A stretch of 64,000 nucleotides of DNA from Haliea alexandrii. GTDB taxonomy: Bacteria; Pseudomonadota; Gammaproteobacteria; Pseudomonadales; Halieaceae. A program made the translations under genes and the position numbers. Numbering within the stretch: the first letter of the stretch is position 1; each line of letters begins with the position of its first letter. Positions 52,088 to 61,456 of this stretch are shown one piece after another. The notes beneath the pieces are model-generated. The model searched no databases. It had not been told where the DNA came from and saw only the letters and a program-made list of their open reading frames with translations. The stretch spans positions 372,001 to 436,000 of the forward strand of contig NZ_RFLW01000001.1 in assembly GCF_003719295.1 (NCBI RefSeq). The letters are read 5' to 3'.

Positions 52088-53455
52088 ATGACTCTGGAAG
52101 TTATCATTCTGGCTGCTGGCCAGGGGTCACGCATGCGCTCCAGCACCCCCAAGGTATTGCACCCTCTCGGCGGCAAGCCGTTGCTCCAGCATGTTGTCGA
52201 CGCTGCGCGCAGCCTCAAGCCCACGGCTGTCCATGTGGTCGTGGGGCACGGGGCGGAGGCCGTGAGGGAAGCCATGGCGGGCAATGCGCTGAACTGGGTG
52301 GAACAGACCGAGCAGCTCGGCACCGGGCACGCCGTGTTGCAGGCACTGCCCGCGCTGGCTGCCGACAGCACGGTGCTGGTGCTCTATGGGGATGTTCCCC
52401 TGGTTTCCACACCCGTGCTGCAGGCGCTGGTCGAGGCCGCGCAGCAGGCGCCGGCACTACTCACCGCGGTGCTGGAGGATCCGACCGGGTACGGTCGCGT
52501 GCTGCGCGATGCTAGTCACGAGTTTCGCGCTGTGGTTGAGCACAAGGACGCCAGCGCCGACGAGCTGGCGGTGACGGAGGTGAATACCGGCATTCTCGCG
52601 GCCCCCGCAAAACTCCTGCAGCGTTTCCTGCCGCAGGTAGGGAACAGCAACCAACAAGGCGAGTACTACCTTCCTGATGTGCTCTCATTGTCGGTTGCCG
52701 AAGGAATCGCTGTGCGCACGGCGAGTGTTGCCGACCCACTGGAGGTAGTGGGCGTGAACGACCAGCTGCAACTGAGCCGGCTGGAGCGCGAACTGCAGCG
52801 GCAACGGGCGGAGGCGCTGCTCCTCGCCGGTGTACGCCTCGCCGACCCGGCACGCATTGATATCCGTGGTGAACTGCGCTGTGGGCGCGACGTGTTCATT
52901 GATGTGAACTGCGTCTTCATTGGTAGTGTCGAGCTGGGAGATGGTGTGCATATCGGCCCCAACTGCGTGATCATCGACAGTCAGGTGGAAGCCCGCAGCG
53001 AAGTGTGCGCCATGAGCCACTTGCAGCAGGCCGTAGTCGGCGGTGCGTGCACCGTGGGGCCCTACGCGCGACTGCGGCCGGGAACAGAGCTGGCAGCGGA
53101 GGCGCGCGTGGGCAACTTCGTGGAAACCAAGAAGGCGCGCATCGGCGCCGGCAGCAAGGTCAACCACCTGTCCTATATTGGCGATTGCGAGATGGGTGCC
53201 GGTGCCAATATTGGCGCCGGCACCATTACCTGCAATTACGATGGCGTCAACAAGCATATTACCCGGATCGGCGATGGCGCCTTTGTTGGTTCCAACGCGA
53301 CACTGGTAGCACCGCTGGTCATCGGCAGTGGTGGCTTTGTCGCGGCGGGCTCCACCATCACCCGCGAGGTGCCACCGGCGGAACTGGCGGTCGCGCGCGG
53401 CAAGCAGCGCAATATTCAGGGCTGGAAGCGGCCCGGTAAAGTGAACAAGGACTGA
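52088..53455 (+). CDS. glmU: Bifunctional GlmU (GlcN-1-P acetyltransferase / GlcNAc-1-P uridyltransferase)
   Basis: 455 residues. N-terminal pyrophosphorylase domain with LAAGQGSRMRSSTPKVLHPLGGKP (in part), VLYGDVPLV and EVNTGI; C-terminal left-handed beta helix of hexapeptide repeats with GNFVETKKARIGAGSKVNHLSY. It makes UDP-GlcNAc for peptidoglycan and LPS. glmS, which supplies its substrate precursor, follows after 3 bp. Confidence 0.98.
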   Translation: MTLEVIILAAGQGSRMRSSTPKVLHPLGGKPLLQHVVDAARSLKPTAVHVVVGHGAEAVREAMAGNALNWVEQTEQLGTGHAVLQALPALAADSTVLVLYGDVPLVSTPVLQALVEAAQQAPALLTAVLEDPTGYGRVLRDASHEFRAVVEHKDASADELAVTEVNTGILAAPAKLLQRFLPQVGNSNQQGEYYLPDVLSLSVAEGIAVRTASVADPLEVVGVNDQLQLSRLERELQRQRAEALLLAGVRLADPARIDIRGELRCGRDVFIDVNCVFIGSVELGDGVHIGPNCVIIDSQVEARSEVCAMSHLQQAVVGGACTVGPYARLRPGTELAAEARVGNFVETKKARIGAGSKVNHLSYIGDCEMGAGANIGAGTITCNYDGVNKHITRIGDGAFVGSNATLVAPLVIGSGGFVAAGSTITREVPPAELAVARGKQRNIQGWKRPGKVNKD

Positions 53456-53458
53456 ATC

Positions 53459-55288
53459 ATGTGTGGAATTGTGGCGGCAGCAGCGCGGCGTGAAGTGTCG
53501 GAGATTCTGCTTGAAGGCCTGCGGCGCCTGGAGTACCGCGGCTACGACTCGGCCGGTATGGCACTGGTAGACAACGAGCGCAACCTGCTGCTGCACAAGC
53601 GGCAGGGCAAAGTGGCGGAGCTTGAACAGGCCCAGGCCATGGACCCGAAGTACGGCTGCGTGGGTATAGCGCACACGCGCTGGGCTACCCACGGCGTGCC
53701 GTCTGCCGCCAACGCACACCCGCACATTTCCGGGGAGCGGGTTGCCGTGGTGCACAACGGCATCATTGAAAATCACGAAACGCTGCGCAAGGAATTGCAG
53801 GACGCGGGTTACAGTTTCCAGTCCGGCACGGACACGGAAGTCATTGTGCACCTGCTGTACCAGCAGCTCGACGACGGGTGCAGCCTGCTCGAGGCGTTTC
53901 GCGCTGTGGTCCCGCGCCTGCAGGGTGCCTATGCGCTCGCCGCTGTGGATACGCAACACCCGGATGAAGTGGTGGGTACCCGGGAAGGCAGCCCGCTGGT
54001 GGTCGGCGTGGGGATTGGTGAGTACTTCCTCGCCTCGGACCAGCTCGCCCTGCGCCAGGTCACCGACCGCTTTATCTATCTGGAAGAAGGCGACCTGGTG
54101 CGCATTACCCCGACCTCCCTGGAGATTCTGACTCGTGCAGGCGAGCGGGTTGAGCGCCGTATGACGCAGATCTCCGCGCTGGAGGAAACCACAGGGCTGG
54201 GTGACTACGAGCACTATATGCTCAAGGAAATTTACGAGCAGCCCCGTGCCCTGGCCAATACCATTCCCGTGGCGGGTACCCGCGATATCGATGACAGCGT
54301 GTTCGGCAGTGAGGCCGGTGCGCTGTTCGACCAGGTGCGTGCCGTACAGATAGTCGCCTGCGGCACCAGCTACCATGCGGGTATGGTGGCGCGCTACTGG
54401 CTGGAAGAGCTCGCCGGACTTCCCTGCACGGTGGAGGTGGCTTCCGAGTTCCGCTACCGCAAGCGGGTGCCCTTGCCCGGCACACTGCTGGTAACCGTTT
54501 CCCAGTCCGGGGAAACCGCAGACACGCTCGCTGCCCTGCGCGACGCCACGGAAGACGCCTATATCGGCAGCCTGGTTATCGCCAATGTGGACCACAGTTC
54601 CCTGGTGCGCGAATCAGACCTGGTTTTTCTCACCCGGGCCGGCACCGAAATTGGTGTCGCCTCCACCAAGGCCTTTACCACCCAGCTCGCCGCTTTCCTC
54701 ATGTTGACGTTGGTGCTGGGCCGACGCCACGCGCTGTCGGCGCAGGCTGCAAGCGAGCTGGTATCCGCCCTGCACAAGCTGCCCGACTACGTGGAGCAGA
54801 CCCTGCACCTGGATCCGGTCATCAAGCACATGGCCACCGCGCTGATCATGAAACACCACGCGCTGTTTCTGGGCCGTGGTATCCAGTACCCGATTGCGCT
54901 GGAAGGAGCACTGAAGCTCAAGGAAATTTCCTATATCCATGCGGAAGCCTACCCGGCGGGCGAGCTTAAGCACGGTCCTCTGGCGCTGGTGGATGCAGAC
55001 ATGCCGGTTATCGCTGTGGCGCCGGGCGACGCCCTGATGGAGAAGCTCAAGTCCAACCTCGAAGAGGTGCGTTCGCGCGGCGCGGAGTTGTATGTCTTTG
55101 CCGACGATGCAGCGCATTTCGCGCAGGAATCGCGTGTCCACGTTATTTCCCTGCCCAGCTGCCCGGAGTTGCTGAAACCTATCGTCTACACCGTTGCCCT
55201 GCAGTTGCTGGCTTATCATGTTGCGGTGCAGAAGGGCACCGACGTCGACAAGCCGCGGAACCTGGCGAAGTCGGTGACGGTGGAATAA
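53459..55288 (+). CDS. glmS: Glutamine-fructose-6-phosphate aminotransferase (isomerizing)
   Basis: 609 residues. N-terminal glutaminase with nucleophile Cys 2 (MCGIVAAAA) and RRLEYRGYDSAG; two SIS domains with ACGTSYHAG, VSQSGETADTL and SVTVE at the C-terminus. It makes glucosamine-6-phosphate, the entry to the UDP-GlcNAc route. Confidence 0.98.
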   Translation: MCGIVAAAARREVSEILLEGLRRLEYRGYDSAGMALVDNERNLLLHKRQGKVAELEQAQAMDPKYGCVGIAHTRWATHGVPSAANAHPHISGERVAVVHNGIIENHETLRKELQDAGYSFQSGTDTEVIVHLLYQQLDDGCSLLEAFRAVVPRLQGAYALAAVDTQHPDEVVGTREGSPLVVGVGIGEYFLASDQLALRQVTDRFIYLEEGDLVRITPTSLEILTRAGERVERRMTQISALEETTGLGDYEHYMLKEIYEQPRALANTIPVAGTRDIDDSVFGSEAGALFDQVRAVQIVACGTSYHAGMVARYWLEELAGLPCTVEVASEFRYRKRVPLPGTLLVTVSQSGETADTLAALRDATEDAYIGSLVIANVDHSSLVRESDLVFLTRAGTEIGVASTKAFTTQLAAFLMLTLVLGRRHALSAQAASELVSALHKLPDYVEQTLHLDPVIKHMATALIMKHHALFLGRGIQYPIALEGALKLKEISYIHAEAYPAGELKHGPLALVDADMPVIAVAPGDALMEKLKSNLEEVRSRGAELYVFADDAAHFAQESRVHVISLPSCPELLKPIVYTVALQLLAYHVAVQKGTDVDKPRNLAKSVTVE

Positions 55289-55374
55289 GTCGGGCCGCGG
55301 CTCTTTCTCAGCGCGGTCTTCATCAGTAATGCACGACAGAACTCTCACTTCCCCACAGAGTCGGAGGAATCCCC

Positions 55375-56376
55375 GTGTCAGTTAACATCGGCATTAACGG
55401 TTTCGGGCGCATGGGCCGCCTGACCCTGCGCGTCCTCTTTGAACAGGCGGACGTGCGTATCGTGCGCATCAATGATCCCGCGGCCGATGCGGCCACCCAT
55501 GCACACCTGATGAACTTCGATACCGTGCACGGCCGCTGGCAACACGAGGCAAGCTCTGACAGTAACGCCCTGATCATTGGCGACCAGCGGGTCGCCGTCA
55601 CCGCGAACACGGCCATCAGTGACACCGACTGGTCCGGCTGCGATGTGGTGATTGAAGCGTCCGGCCGGATGAAAACCCGTGCCCTGCTGCAGGCTTATCT
55701 CGACCAGGGCGTGCAGCGCGTGGTCGTAACCGCACCGGTGAAGGATGAAGGCGTACTCAATGTGGTCATGGGAGTGAATGATGACCTGTACGATCCCGCA
55801 GCGCACCCGATCCTGACGGCCGCTTCCTGTACGACCAACTGTCTTGCACCGGTGGTAAAAGTGATCCACCAGCACTTGGGTATCCGCCACGGCAGCATGA
55901 CCACGATTCACAGTGTGACCAACACGCAAACCATTCTGGATGCCGCGCACAAGGATTTGCGGCGGGCACGCGCCTGCGGCGAGAGCCTGATACCCACCAC
56001 AACGGGCTCCGCAACGGCGATCACGCATATCTTTCCCGAGCTCAAGGGCAAGCTGAACGGGCATGCTATCCGGGTACCGTTGGCCAACGCCTCCCTCACG
56101 GATTGTGTTTTTGAGGTCGAGCGCGCCACCACTGCGCAGGAGGTGAATGCGCTGCTGGCGCAGGCAGCTGCGGGTGAGCTGCAGGGTATTCTGGGTTACG
56201 AGGAACGCCCGCTGGTATCGATCGACTACAAGACGGACCCGCGTTCCAGCATCATTGATGCCCTGTCTACGCTGGTGGTGAATGGTACACAGGTAAAAGT
56301 CTACGCCTGGTACGACAATGAGTGGGGCTACGCCAACCGTACGGCTGAATTGGCGCTGAAAGTCGGCCGCCCGTAA
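55375..56376 (+). CDS. gapA: ArsJ-associated glyceraldehyde-3-phosphate dehydrogenase
   Basis: 333 residues, GTG start after CGGAGGA. NAD-binding [14 protein letters not shown], catalytic Cys in [11 protein letters not shown], and [22 protein letters not shown] near the end. With arsenate in place of phosphate the enzyme makes 1-arseno-3-phosphoglycerate. arsJ starts at the very next base after its stop, which is the known pairing and suggests a dedicated resistance enzyme rather than the glycolytic one. Confidence 0.9.
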   Translation: MSVNIGINGFGRMGRLTLRVLFEQADVRIVRINDPAADAATHAHLMNFDTVHGRWQHEASSDSNALIIGDQRVAVTANTAISDTDWSGCDVVIEASGRMKTRALLQAYLDQGVQRVVVTAPVKDEGVLNVVMGVNDDLYDPAAHPILTAASCTTNCLAPVVKVIHQHLGIRHGSMTTIHSVTNTQTILDAAHKDLRRARACGESLIPTTTGSATAITHIFPELKGKLNGHAIRVPLANASLTDCVFEVERATTAQEVNALLAQAAAGELQGILGYEERPLVSIDYKTDPRSSIIDALSTLVVNGTQVKVYAWYDNEWGYANRTAELALKVGRP

Positions 56377-57606
56377 GTGCTGAGCCAGCTCTCCCCCGCT
56401 ATTCGGCAGTACCTGGTGGTCACGGCCAATTACTGGGCGTTCACGCTCACCGATGGCGCTCTGCGCATGCTGGTCGTGCTGCACTTTCATGGGCTCGGCT
56501 ATTCGCCACTGGATATAGCGCTACTGTTCCTCTTCTACGAAATTTTCGGCGTCATCACCAACCTGTTGGGGGGGTGGCTGGGTGCGCATTGGGGTCTCAA
56601 CCGCACCATGAACATCGGCCTCGCGCTGCAGGTGGTGGCGCTGTCTATGCTGCTGGTGCCGCCGGCCTGGCTTACGGTTGCGTGGGTGATGGCGGCACAG
56701 GCGTTGTCGGGTATTGCCAAGGACCTCAATAAAATGAGCGCCAAAAGCGCTATCAAGCTGCTGGTACCGACAGATGCGCAGCATCAGCTTTACCGCTGGG
56801 TGGCGATTCTCACCGGGTCCAAGAATGCGCTCAAGGGCGTGGGCTTCTTTCTCGGCGGCGTACTGTTGATGTGGCTGGGTTTTGCCGGCGCCGTGACGGC
56901 GATGGCCTTGGCGCTGACACTGGTCTGGTTGCTGAGCCTGCTCCTGCTGAAACAGGATCTTGGCAAGGCGGCGAAAACACCCGCGTTCCGCGATGTGCTT
57001 TCCAAGAGTCGCGCTATCAATATTCTCTCTGCCGCGCGCCTGTTTCTGTTTGCCGCGCGCGATGTCTGGTTTGTTGTTGCCCTGCCGGTTTTCCTCTCTC
57101 AGACGCTGGGCTGGAACCACGGCCAGACGGGTGGTTTCCTCGCCCTTTGGGTGATGGGCTACGGTTTGGTGCAGGGCCTGGCACCGCGTATTACCGGCAA
57201 TACCTCGGGAGTCGTACCCGACGGCCAGGCTGTTACCGTGTGGGCGGCTGGACTCACGCTGCTGCCCGGCGGTATTGCGCTAGGGCTACTCTATGGCCTT
57301 GATCCGGCCGCCTTGCTTGTCGTTGGTCTGCTGCTGTTCGGCGCGGTATTTGCCGTGAACTCCTCAGTGCACAGTTTTCTGATCGTCAGCTACGCGCGCA
57401 GTGACGGCGTGTCGCTGGATGTGGGCTTCTATTACATGTCCAATGCCATGGGGCGCCTGGTCGGTACCTTGCTCTCCGGCTGGCTGTTTCAGCTGGCGGG
57501 GCAGGGCAGCGCCGGGTTGCAGGCGTGTTTGTGGGCCTCGCTGGCCTTGCTGTTGCTGGCTACGGTTGTTTCGACCCGCCTGCCGCAATATGCCCGGCGG
57601 GTTTGA
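56377..57606 (+). CDS. arsJ: Organoarsenical efflux MFS transporter ArsJ
   Basis: 409 residues, twelve hydrophobic helices. The N-terminus VRQYL-like reads IRQYLVVTANYWAFTLTDGA, followed by LRMLVVLHFHGLGYSP, and LSGIAKDLNKMSAKSAIK, all characteristic of ArsJ. It exports 1-arseno-3-phosphoglycerate, which then breaks down to arsenate outside. GTG start directly after the gap stop. No arsR or arsC is visible nearby. Confidence 0.9.
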   Translation: MLSQLSPAIRQYLVVTANYWAFTLTDGALRMLVVLHFHGLGYSPLDIALLFLFYEIFGVITNLLGGWLGAHWGLNRTMNIGLALQVVALSMLLVPPAWLTVAWVMAAQALSGIAKDLNKMSAKSAIKLLVPTDAQHQLYRWVAILTGSKNALKGVGFFLGGVLLMWLGFAGAVTAMALALTLVWLLSLLLLKQDLGKAAKTPAFRDVLSKSRAINILSAARLFLFAARDVWFVVALPVFLSQTLGWNHGQTGGFLALWVMGYGLVQGLAPRITGNTSGVVPDGQAVTVWAAGLTLLPGGIALGLLYGLDPAALLVVGLLLFGAVFAVNSSVHSFLIVSYARSDGVSLDVGFYYMSNAMGRLVGTLLSGWLFQLAGQGSAGLQACLWASLALLLLATVVSTRLPQYARRV

Positions 57607-57667
57607 TGAGGTATTGTGGCAGCTGCAACAACGCTGCTGAAACAGCCGCAGCCCCCTTGAGGTGACC

Positions 57668-58351
57668 ATGGCCGACCGCTTGCTCATTGTAGAAGACAAT
57701 CGCGACATTCTGGCGAGTGTGGTCGATTACCTTGAGCTCAAGGGGTTTGTCGTGGATGCGATAGAAAACGGCCAAGCCGCCCGCGCGCTGATTCAGGCGA
57801 ATCACTACGATCTGGTGGTGCTTGATATTGGCCTGCCGGGTATGGATGGCTTCACGCTCTGTGCCGAGTTGCGCCAGCGCGACAGAAACCCGCTGCCGGT
57901 CATTATGCTCACCGCCCGCGATGCCGTAGAGGACCGGGTGCTCGGTTTTGAAGCGGGCGCCGACGATTATCTGGTGAAGCCTTTCGCCCTGCCCGAGCTG
58001 TACCAGCGCATAAAGGCGGTATTGAAGCGCGTACAACGCCGCTATGAACCTGTCCTGCAGGTGGGCGACCTGTCGCTGAACACCGAAACACGGCAAGTGA
58101 CCCGGCAGGGCCAGGCCATCAAGCTGGATCGCAAAGGCTATGCGCTTCTCGAGCTGCTGATGAAGCGCTGGCCAGAGGTTGTGCCGCACGAGGACCTTAA
58201 CCACACCCTGTGGGGTGACGAACCGCCGGACAGCGCCGCGCTCAAGTCACATATCTACCGCTTGCGGCAGGCAGTGGACGGGGCCTTCACCGGCGCGATG
58301 ATTTGCAATGTCGCAGGTACTGGTTATGCCCTCGTCGCCGATGCCCAGTAG
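57668..58351 (+). CDS. OmpR/PhoB-family response regulator
   Basis: 227 residues from ATG 57668 (TTGAGG ribosome site; a GTG two codons earlier is possible). Receiver with IVEDNRD and phospho-acceptor Asp 53 in LVVLDIGLPGMDG, Lys in YLVKPFAL; winged-helix DNA-binding domain with LKSHIYRLRQAVD. PmrA/QseB-like in length. Its gene overlaps the kinase gene, and the targets are likely the eptA-type genes downstream. Confidence 0.92.
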   Translation: MADRLLIVEDNRDILASVVDYLELKGFVVDAIENGQAARALIQANHYDLVVLDIGLPGMDGFTLCAELRQRDRNPLPVIMLTARDAVEDRVLGFEAGADDYLVKPFALPELYQRIKAVLKRVQRRYEPVLQVGDLSLNTETRQVTRQGQAIKLDRKGYALLELLMKRWPEVVPHEDLNHTLWGDEPPDSAALKSHIYRLRQAVDGAFTGAMICNVAGTGYALVADAQ

Positions 58352-59615
58352 ATTTCGCTACTCTATCCGCGCGCGTTTGCAATGGAGTGTGATGGCGCTG
58401 ATTGTGTCGATCACCGCACTGTGTGGTATTTGCATGGTGTTGTTGGTGTTCTGGTTCGAGCGCACGCTGTTCTATAACCATCTGGTCAGCGACCTGGAGC
58501 GCTACATCGAGGAGTACCACAGCGCGCAATATGCCATGAGTATTCCCCGCGGGGATATCACGTTCTACAAGTTGCCAAGCACTGATCATGCCTTACTCCC
58601 GGAGGCGTTTCGCTACTATCCCGAGGGCAATTTTGAAGTACTCAGCGGGCCTGGTGCCCACAGCCTGATCGTGCGGAACAGGGCCCCTTGGGTGTATGTC
58701 CTGGCGCAGGACCAGAGTGAGTTCGAACGGCTGGAGTTGCTGGCGGGGGCCGGTGTTGTGTTCGGCTTCTTGCTCATCAACGGGCTTGGCTATTGGCTGT
58801 CGCGCTATATTGCCTCGCAGGTGTTGCTGCCGGTCATGTCACTGGCCTCTGCGGTCAAGGCGGACCCGGGATCAGGGCGCAGCCCCGGGTTCAATCCTGA
58901 CGACTATTCCAAAGATGAAGTGGGCGACCTCGCGCAGGCCGTCCAGGGCTATGCCGATCAGGTGGCGGATCTGCTGGAGCGCGAGCGGCAGTTTACCGCG
59001 GATGTCAGCCACGAGTTGCGCACGCCGATGATGGTGATTCAGGCCGCCTCCGACGTACTGTCCGAGAGCACAGGTGACAACCCCGCACAGCAGCGCGTCT
59101 TGTCGCGCATTGAGCGCGCCATCAAGGACATGCAGCAACAGATAGCGTTATATCTGCAGTTGGCGCGCGACCCCGGCGAGAGTCAAAGCGATGACGACTG
59201 CACCTTGTCGGAAGCAGCCAACGCCGCAAAGCAGTTGTGGAAGAGCAGGGCGGATGAGCAGGCCATTGCCCTGAACTGTGTGTGTGAACCCGGCGCCTCT
59301 GATGTGCGAGTGTCTCAGGTATTGATCAGCGCAGTACTCAACAACCTGCTGCACAACGCCCTGAACCACACCCAGGCCGGGGTAATTGCCATTGAAGTGA
59401 ACGGCGGGAGTATTGCAGTTCGTGACACCGGCAGTGGTATCGACCCCGGCGTTGCTGCACATATCTTTGAGCGCGGTGTGCGTTCCCCCCAAGGCCCCGG
59501 TTCGCGCTACGGCCTGGGCTTGTCTATCTCCAAGCGCATCTGTGATCATCAAGGCTGGACACTGAACGCACAGCCCAATAGCCCAAAGGGCACCATCTTC
59601 ACCTTAACCGTTTAA
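58326..59615 (+). CDS. Sensor histidine kinase
   Basis: 429 residues from ATG 58326; ATG 58308 and ATG 58341 are also possible, all inside the end of the response-regulator gene. Two transmembrane helices (about 19-44 and 138-160) border a short periplasmic domain of about 95 residues, then a linker, the dimerisation helix with His 229 in TADVSHELRTPM, N box NNLLHNALNHT, and G boxes VRDTGSGIDP and YGLGLSIS. It should phosphorylate the partner regulator. Confidence 0.92.
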   Translation: MPSSPMPSRFRYSIRARLQWSVMALIVSITALCGICMVLLVFWFERTLFYNHLVSDLERYIEEYHSAQYAMSIPRGDITFYKLPSTDHALLPEAFRYYPEGNFEVLSGPGAHSLIVRNRAPWVYVLAQDQSEFERLELLAGAGVVFGFLLINGLGYWLSRYIASQVLLPVMSLASAVKADPGSGRSPGFNPDDYSKDEVGDLAQAVQGYADQVADLLERERQFTADVSHELRTPMMVIQAASDVLSESTGDNPAQQRVLSRIERAIKDMQQQIALYLQLARDPGESQSDDDCTLSEAANAAKQLWKSRADEQAIALNCVCEPGASDVRVSQVLISAVLNNLLHNALNHTQAGVIAIEVNGGSIAVRDTGSGIDPGVAAHIFERGVRSPQGPGSRYGLGLSISKRICDHQGWTLNAQPNSPKGTIFTLTV

Positions 59616-59626
59616 TGCCTTCCCGG

Positions 59627-59658
59627 CCGCGGTCTGTGACTTTTTTGTCACTCCGCGG
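59627..59658. repeat. Nested inverted repeat between the kinase gene and eptA
   Basis: CCGCGG (59627-59632) and CCGCGG (59653-59658) bracket GTGAC-TTTTTT-GTCAC (59636-59651). The Ts are in the loop, not after the stem, so it is not a standard terminator; an operator or mRNA-processing hairpin ahead of eptA is possible. Confidence 0.45.
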
Positions 59659-59735
59659 TTTCTAGACTCCTCCCCCATCGCTGCACCTGTGGCTGCCAAT
59701 CCGGCACCCACCTGCAGTCCCCTGGAGTCCCGAAC

Positions 59736-61418
59736 ATGCTTGCAAACCCTCTTGGCATGAGCCGGTTCACGCTGCTGCTGGCGGTGTACTTCGTGCTGGT
59801 TATCAACCTTCCCCTCGCGGCGCGGCTGGTCACGATTCTGCAGCACACCGAGGGTCTGAGCCTGGGCATGGTGCTGTCCCTGCCGCTGTTCTTCGGCTCG
59901 GTGTTTTATCTGCTGTTCAGTTTCTGGACCTTTCGCTACCTTGCCCGGCCTTTTGCCGTTTTGCTGCTGCTTGCTTCCTCGCTGGTCAGCTACGCGATGT
60001 ACTACTACGGCACCGTGTTCGACATGGAAATGATCCGCAACCTGGTGGAAACCAACCCGGGTGAAGCGCGCGCCTATTTGAATGCGAACCTCGCGCTCTG
60101 GTGGCTGTTCACCGGGGTTGTGCCGGCAGTGATTTTTGCTCTGTTGCCACTGCGCAGCCAGTCACTGGCGCGGGAACTGGGTAGCAAGCTGCTCTCCATG
60201 ACCATTGCAGTCGCTGTTGTGTTGGGCGTCGCAGCCCTCTACTACAAGGATTACGCATCCCTCGGTCGGAACAATCGCGAACTGAACAAACTCATTATCC
60301 CCACGCATTATCTCTACAGCGCGGGTAAGTTCGTGAGTCGAACCTATCTCGCAACTCCGCGTGCGCATCAGGCGCTGGGCGAGGATGCCCTGGTGGCAGA
60401 CCGGGCGCACAACCGAAAAAAACGCCTCACCGTGCTGGTACTGGGCGAGACGGCTCGCGCCCGCAACTTTGAACTGAACGGCTACCCGCGGCCGACCAAC
60501 GCTTTCACCCGTGACCTTGGCATGGTGTCTTTCCAGCAGGTTGCCTCCTGTGGCACTGCCACGGCGGTGTCAGTGCCCTGCCTGTTTTCGCGACTGGACC
60601 GCAGTAACTACGACCCGGCACTGGCGAAGACACAGGACAACCTGCTGGATGTGCTGCAGCACGCGGGTGTTCAGGTGCGCTGGCTGGAGAACGACGGTGG
60701 CTGCAAGGGCGTGTGCGCCCGCGTACCCACTCAGGCGTTTGAACCCCGCCCCGGTGAGCCCTTCTGTGAAGGAGAGTATTGCCAGGACGAAGTTCTGCTC
60801 GGTGGTTTGCAGGCACAACTGGCGGCACTGGAGCAGGAGGATACGCTCATTGTGCTGCATCTCGCCGGCAGCCACGGGCCCACCTACAACCAGCGCTACC
60901 CGGACGCCTTTCGCCGCTTCACGCCGGACTGTCCGCGCAGTGACATACAGAACTGTTCAGACCTGCAGATCGTCAACAGCTACGACAACACCCTGTACTA
61001 CGACGACTACGTGATGAGCCGGGTGATTGCCCAGCTTGCCGAGCAACCGCAGTGGCAGACGAGCTTGCTGTATGTCTCTGACCACGGGGAGTCGTTGGGG
61101 GAAAACGGCATGTACCTGCACGGCATGCCCTATGCACTGGCCCCCGCAGAGCAAACCCATGTTCCGATGCTGTTGTGGATGTCGCCGGAGTTCTCCTCAG
61201 CGCAGGGTTACGACGGTGGCTGTGTGGCGCGGGTCGCCGCGCAGCAGAGCCTGTCGCACGACAATGTATTTGATGCCGTGCTCGGCCTGATGCGAGTGAA
61301 AACCGGCCTCTACAGGGCGGAACACGACATGCTCAGCCCCTGTCGGCAGGTGGCATTGGTGGCTCAGGCCCACGACAACCCCGATGCCTCACCTGCACTT
61401 GACGGTGGCCGGGGTTGA
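59736..61418 (+). CDS. eptA: Lipid A phosphoethanolamine transferase (EptA/MCR type)
   Basis: 560 residues: five N-terminal transmembrane helices, then a periplasmic alkaline-phosphatase-like domain. Zinc and catalytic residues visible: Glu 238 in VLGETARARNF, nucleophile Thr 276 in SCGTATAVSVPCLFS, and Asp-His in YVSDHGESLGENG. Several paired cysteines fit the disulfide pattern of MCR/EptA. It transfers phosphoethanolamine from phosphatidylethanolamine to lipid A, lowering negative charge and polymyxin binding, and leaves diacylglycerol. Follows a two-component system and precedes an LTA-synthase-like gene and dgkA. Confidence 0.92.
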   Translation: MLANPLGMSRFTLLLAVYFVLVINLPLAARLVTILQHTEGLSLGMVLSLPLFFGSVFYLLFSFWTFRYLARPFAVLLLLASSLVSYAMYYYGTVFDMEMIRNLVETNPGEARAYLNANLALWWLFTGVVPAVIFALLPLRSQSLARELGSKLLSMTIAVAVVLGVAALYYKDYASLGRNNRELNKLIIPTHYLYSAGKFVSRTYLATPRAHQALGEDALVADRAHNRKKRLTVLVLGETARARNFELNGYPRPTNAFTRDLGMVSFQQVASCGTATAVSVPCLFSRLDRSNYDPALAKTQDNLLDVLQHAGVQVRWLENDGGCKGVCARVPTQAFEPRPGEPFCEGEYCQDEVLLGGLQAQLAALEQEDTLIVLHLAGSHGPTYNQRYPDAFRRFTPDCPRSDIQNCSDLQIVNSYDNTLYYDDYVMSRVIAQLAEQPQWQTSLLYVSDHGESLGENGMYLHGMPYALAPAEQTHVPMLLWMSPEFSSAQGYDGGCVARVAAQQSLSHDNVFDAVLGLMRVKTGLYRAEHDMLSPCRQVALVAQAHDNPDASPALDGGRG

Positions 61419-61456
61419 TCCCCGCTGCACCCCCGACACCCGACAGGATGCACCCA

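Noticed and set aside
52685-54595. A 636-codon antisense frame across glmU and glmS
   Set aside because: Same reason: both sense genes are complete and conserved.
59603-59617. PmrA box (two CTTAA-type half-sites) at the end of the kinase gene
   Set aside because: The half-sites CTTAAC and TTTAAT are spaced 8 bp start to start rather than 11, and lie inside the kinase coding sequence.
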